DNA of 16,050 nucleotides from an uncultured Clostridium sp. (GTDB lineage: Bacteria; Bacillota; Clostridia; TANB77; CAG-508), in the NCBI GenBank assembly GCA_950059165.1, contig CATLUC010000003.1, positions 1 to 16,050 on the forward strand, in the 5' to 3' direction. Shown piece after piece: positions 14,338 through 16,050 of this stretch. The notes beneath the pieces are model-generated. The model was given only the letters and a program-made list of their open reading frames with translations. It did no database searches and was not told the DNA's origin. A program made the position numbers and the translations under genes. The first letter of the stretch is position 1, and each line of letters opens with the position of its first letter.

Positions 14338-16035
14338 TTATCTACTACCATCATTACTATCGCCATATCCATAGTTATATTGGCTAACTTCTCCTTGTCC
14401 ATTTTTTATTACTTTTCCATCTTTATCTATTACATCTCCTGAAAATTTTTCAACCTCTTTTGACGCATTTCCCTTTCTAATTTGCACCTCTCCTGTTACA
14501 TCTTTTGCTATTTGTTCTTGTGTTTCTTGCATTTTTCTATATGCTTCTTCTTCAATACGATTATTTGGATTTTCTTCTTTATATGTTTCTTTTACAGTTT
14601 CTTTTCTTTTTTCATTTAATAATATTTTAGGTGGAAGATTATTGTCTTTAACAGCTTGATTAGCGTATAATTTTCCTGCCACTATTTTATATGCTTCTAT
14701 TATTCTGCTATTTCCATCTACCATTTTAATAAATCCGTTTAACACTTTATGCAATTTTTGCATTTGTTGAGCTACTCTATTTGCTTTGCCTGCGCTAAAA
14801 ATCCCATATTTTTCTGAGTCTTTTTCCATTTCCATAAATTCATCAATATATTCTTGTTCTGTCATTAATGGTGCTACTTCTTTTCCATCTCCACAAATTG
14901 TTTCAAATACTTCTTTATATCTTTTATATCTTCCGATTTCCTCTTGTATTTCTTTTCTATCTTCTTCTGTCTTATCACTTTTACTTGTATAATTCATATA
15001 GCTAGCTCTTACAACATTCATTCTTCCTATTCCTGCATCTGTAATTGAACCTACATTTAATTGAACTTCTGTTTCTAGTCCTCTAGCATCTTCTTTTTTT
15101 AGTGTTATCATTTTATTTCGAAATAATTCTAATACACCATCTGTATTTTTATTTTGTTCATATATTGCATATAAATCCTTTGTTTTTGAATAAAAGTCTT
15201 CAAATTTCATATTAGTAGTAATTCCATCTGTTACATCATCAATTTGCTTTTCAATTAAATCTAATTTTATATTTTCATTATCTTTATTTTTATAAGACTC
15301 TTTAATTTTGTTTAGTAAATCATCTAAGCCTTTCTTTTCTTCTTCAAATTTTTTATTTTCTTCGTCTAACATAGCATCTGTAATTTCAACTCCATCACGT
15401 GAAGTCTCTCTCGTTAATTTTACTAATTGCATATCTAAATCTGCAACAGCTGCACCAACATTTTGGTTCAAATTTTTTCCTTCTGTTCCTTTATAATTTT
15501 GTGTTTTTTGATAAAGATTGTTGACTTTTGCTCTTGCAATTTTTAATTCTTCTCTTTTTTCAACTTTTGAACGCATAGCTTCATTTTTTTCTATTTTTTT
15601 ATCTATTGCTTTCTTTTTTTCTTCGATTACTTCTTCTAATTTTTTAAAAATTTCTGCTAAAATATCCTCTGGTTTTGCTTCTTTTAAGGCCTCTGCTACA
15701 TATCCTGCTTCTTCTAAAGATAATTTTTCTGCTTCTTCATCTTTAATTCCGTCTTTTGCATTTGCTTCTAGCACATTTTTTAAATCTTTATTTGCTATGT
15801 AATCTAATACTCCATCATCTTGCAATTTTTGTAATTCTTCAAATCCCTGTTTTTCTTCTTCAAATGCTTCATCAATAGTTGTTGTTTGTGTTACTGTACC
15901 TATTTTGTCTGCATTGTCTTTTAAAACATCATTAACGATTTCTTCTACTTTTTCTACAATATTTGTGTCTTTAAAATCTAATTCAGTAAATCTTTGTGCT
16001 AATTGATTCAATTTTTCTTCCTCTAAAATACTCAT
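14338..16035 (-). CDS. Coiled-coil-rich cytoplasmic protein of unknown function
   Basis: 565 residues with no signal peptide or membrane helix, very rich in Glu and Lys. Heptad-like stretches are clear at about residues 125-180 (KKLEEVIEEKKKAIDKKIEK…), 215-260 and 395-425, so an extended helical or coiled-coil protein is likely. The tail is short, Gly/Tyr/Ser-rich (QYNYGYGDSNDGSR). I do not recognise a family or catalytic motif. The ATG at 16035 follows AAAGGAG by eight bases. Its promoter lies outside the window. Three CGG triplets occur, all out of frame (AAC GGA, ATC GGA, GAC GGA), and the frame stays open, matching the native pattern. Confidence 0.8.
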   Translation of the reverse strand: MSILEEEKLNQLAQRFTELDFKDTNIVEKVEEIVNDVLKDNADKIGTVTQTTTIDEAFEEEKQGFEELQKLQDDGVLDYIANKDLKNVLEANAKDGIKDEEAEKLSLEEAGYVAEALKEAKPEDILAEIFKKLEEVIEEKKKAIDKKIEKNEAMRSKVEKREELKIARAKVNNLYQKTQNYKGTEGKNLNQNVGAAVADLDMQLVKLTRETSRDGVEITDAMLDEENKKFEEEKKGLDDLLNKIKESYKNKDNENIKLDLIEKQIDDVTDGITTNMKFEDFYSKTKDLYAIYEQNKNTDGVLELFRNKMITLKKEDARGLETEVQLNVGSITDAGIGRMNVVRASYMNYTSKSDKTEEDRKEIQEEIGRYKRYKEVFETICGDGKEVAPLMTEQEYIDEFMEMEKDSEKYGIFSAGKANRVAQQMQKLHKVLNGFIKMVDGNSRIIEAYKIVAGKLYANQAVKDNNLPPKILLNEKRKETVKETYKEENPNNRIEEEAYRKMQETQEQIAKDVTGEVQIRKGNASKEVEKFSGDVIDKDGKVIKNGQGEVSQYNYGYGDSNDGSR

Positions 16036-16050
16036 ATTTTTCTCTCCTTT

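Overview
The window comes from a low-G+C Gram-positive bacterium, most likely an uncultivated gut Clostridia lineage. The signs are the AT-rich genes, the long S12 form with a basic insertion, a str operon beside plsX-acpP, Shine-Dalgarno-led genes, a thioester-domain surface protein, and a pilin-like protein with the ITLMVLVITI helix. The lineage is inferred; no rRNA is present.

Layout. Bases 1-2050 (-) hold the N-terminal 683 residues of a secreted thioester-type surface protein. A divergent promoter region follows, then dacF (2411-3659, +), a D-Ala-D-Ala carboxypeptidase. On the minus strand come a frameshifted pilin-like protein (3713-4854), an AAA/DUF4143 ATPase (5044-6333), acpP (6496-6738) and plsX (6904-7931), the last two forming a fatty-acid/phospholipid module. 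The translation block reads leftward from a promoter at about 13450: rpsL, rpsG, fusA, tuf. Its spacers are unusually long and contain related palindromic elements. A compositionally foreign small membrane-protein gene (13656-14054, +) and a cluster of hairpins sit upstream of rpsL. The right end is a 565-residue coiled-coil protein of unknown function (14338-16035, -).

Main discovery. Three otherwise intact genes (surface protein, dacF, plsX) are broken by four +1 frameshifts, two of them in plsX. At every one the zero-frame codon is CGG. Skipping its C, or reading CGGN as one glycine, restores the protein. By manual scan, these four are the only in-frame CGG codons in about 4,280 codons of native genes. 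Nine out-of-frame CGG triplets in those genes disturb nothing. The codons before the four sites differ (GAA, ACT, ACA, GCA), so simple P-site slippage does not explain them. This suggests that CGG is not an ordinary arginine codon here and that CGGN is decoded as glycine with a +1 shift, by a four-base-reading tRNA-Gly or an empty A site. The foreign gene at 13656 uses CGG twice as a normal triplet and is the one exception.

The pilin-like gene is broken differently, by a -1 shift at an A7 run, and is better explained by homopolymer slippage or phase variation.
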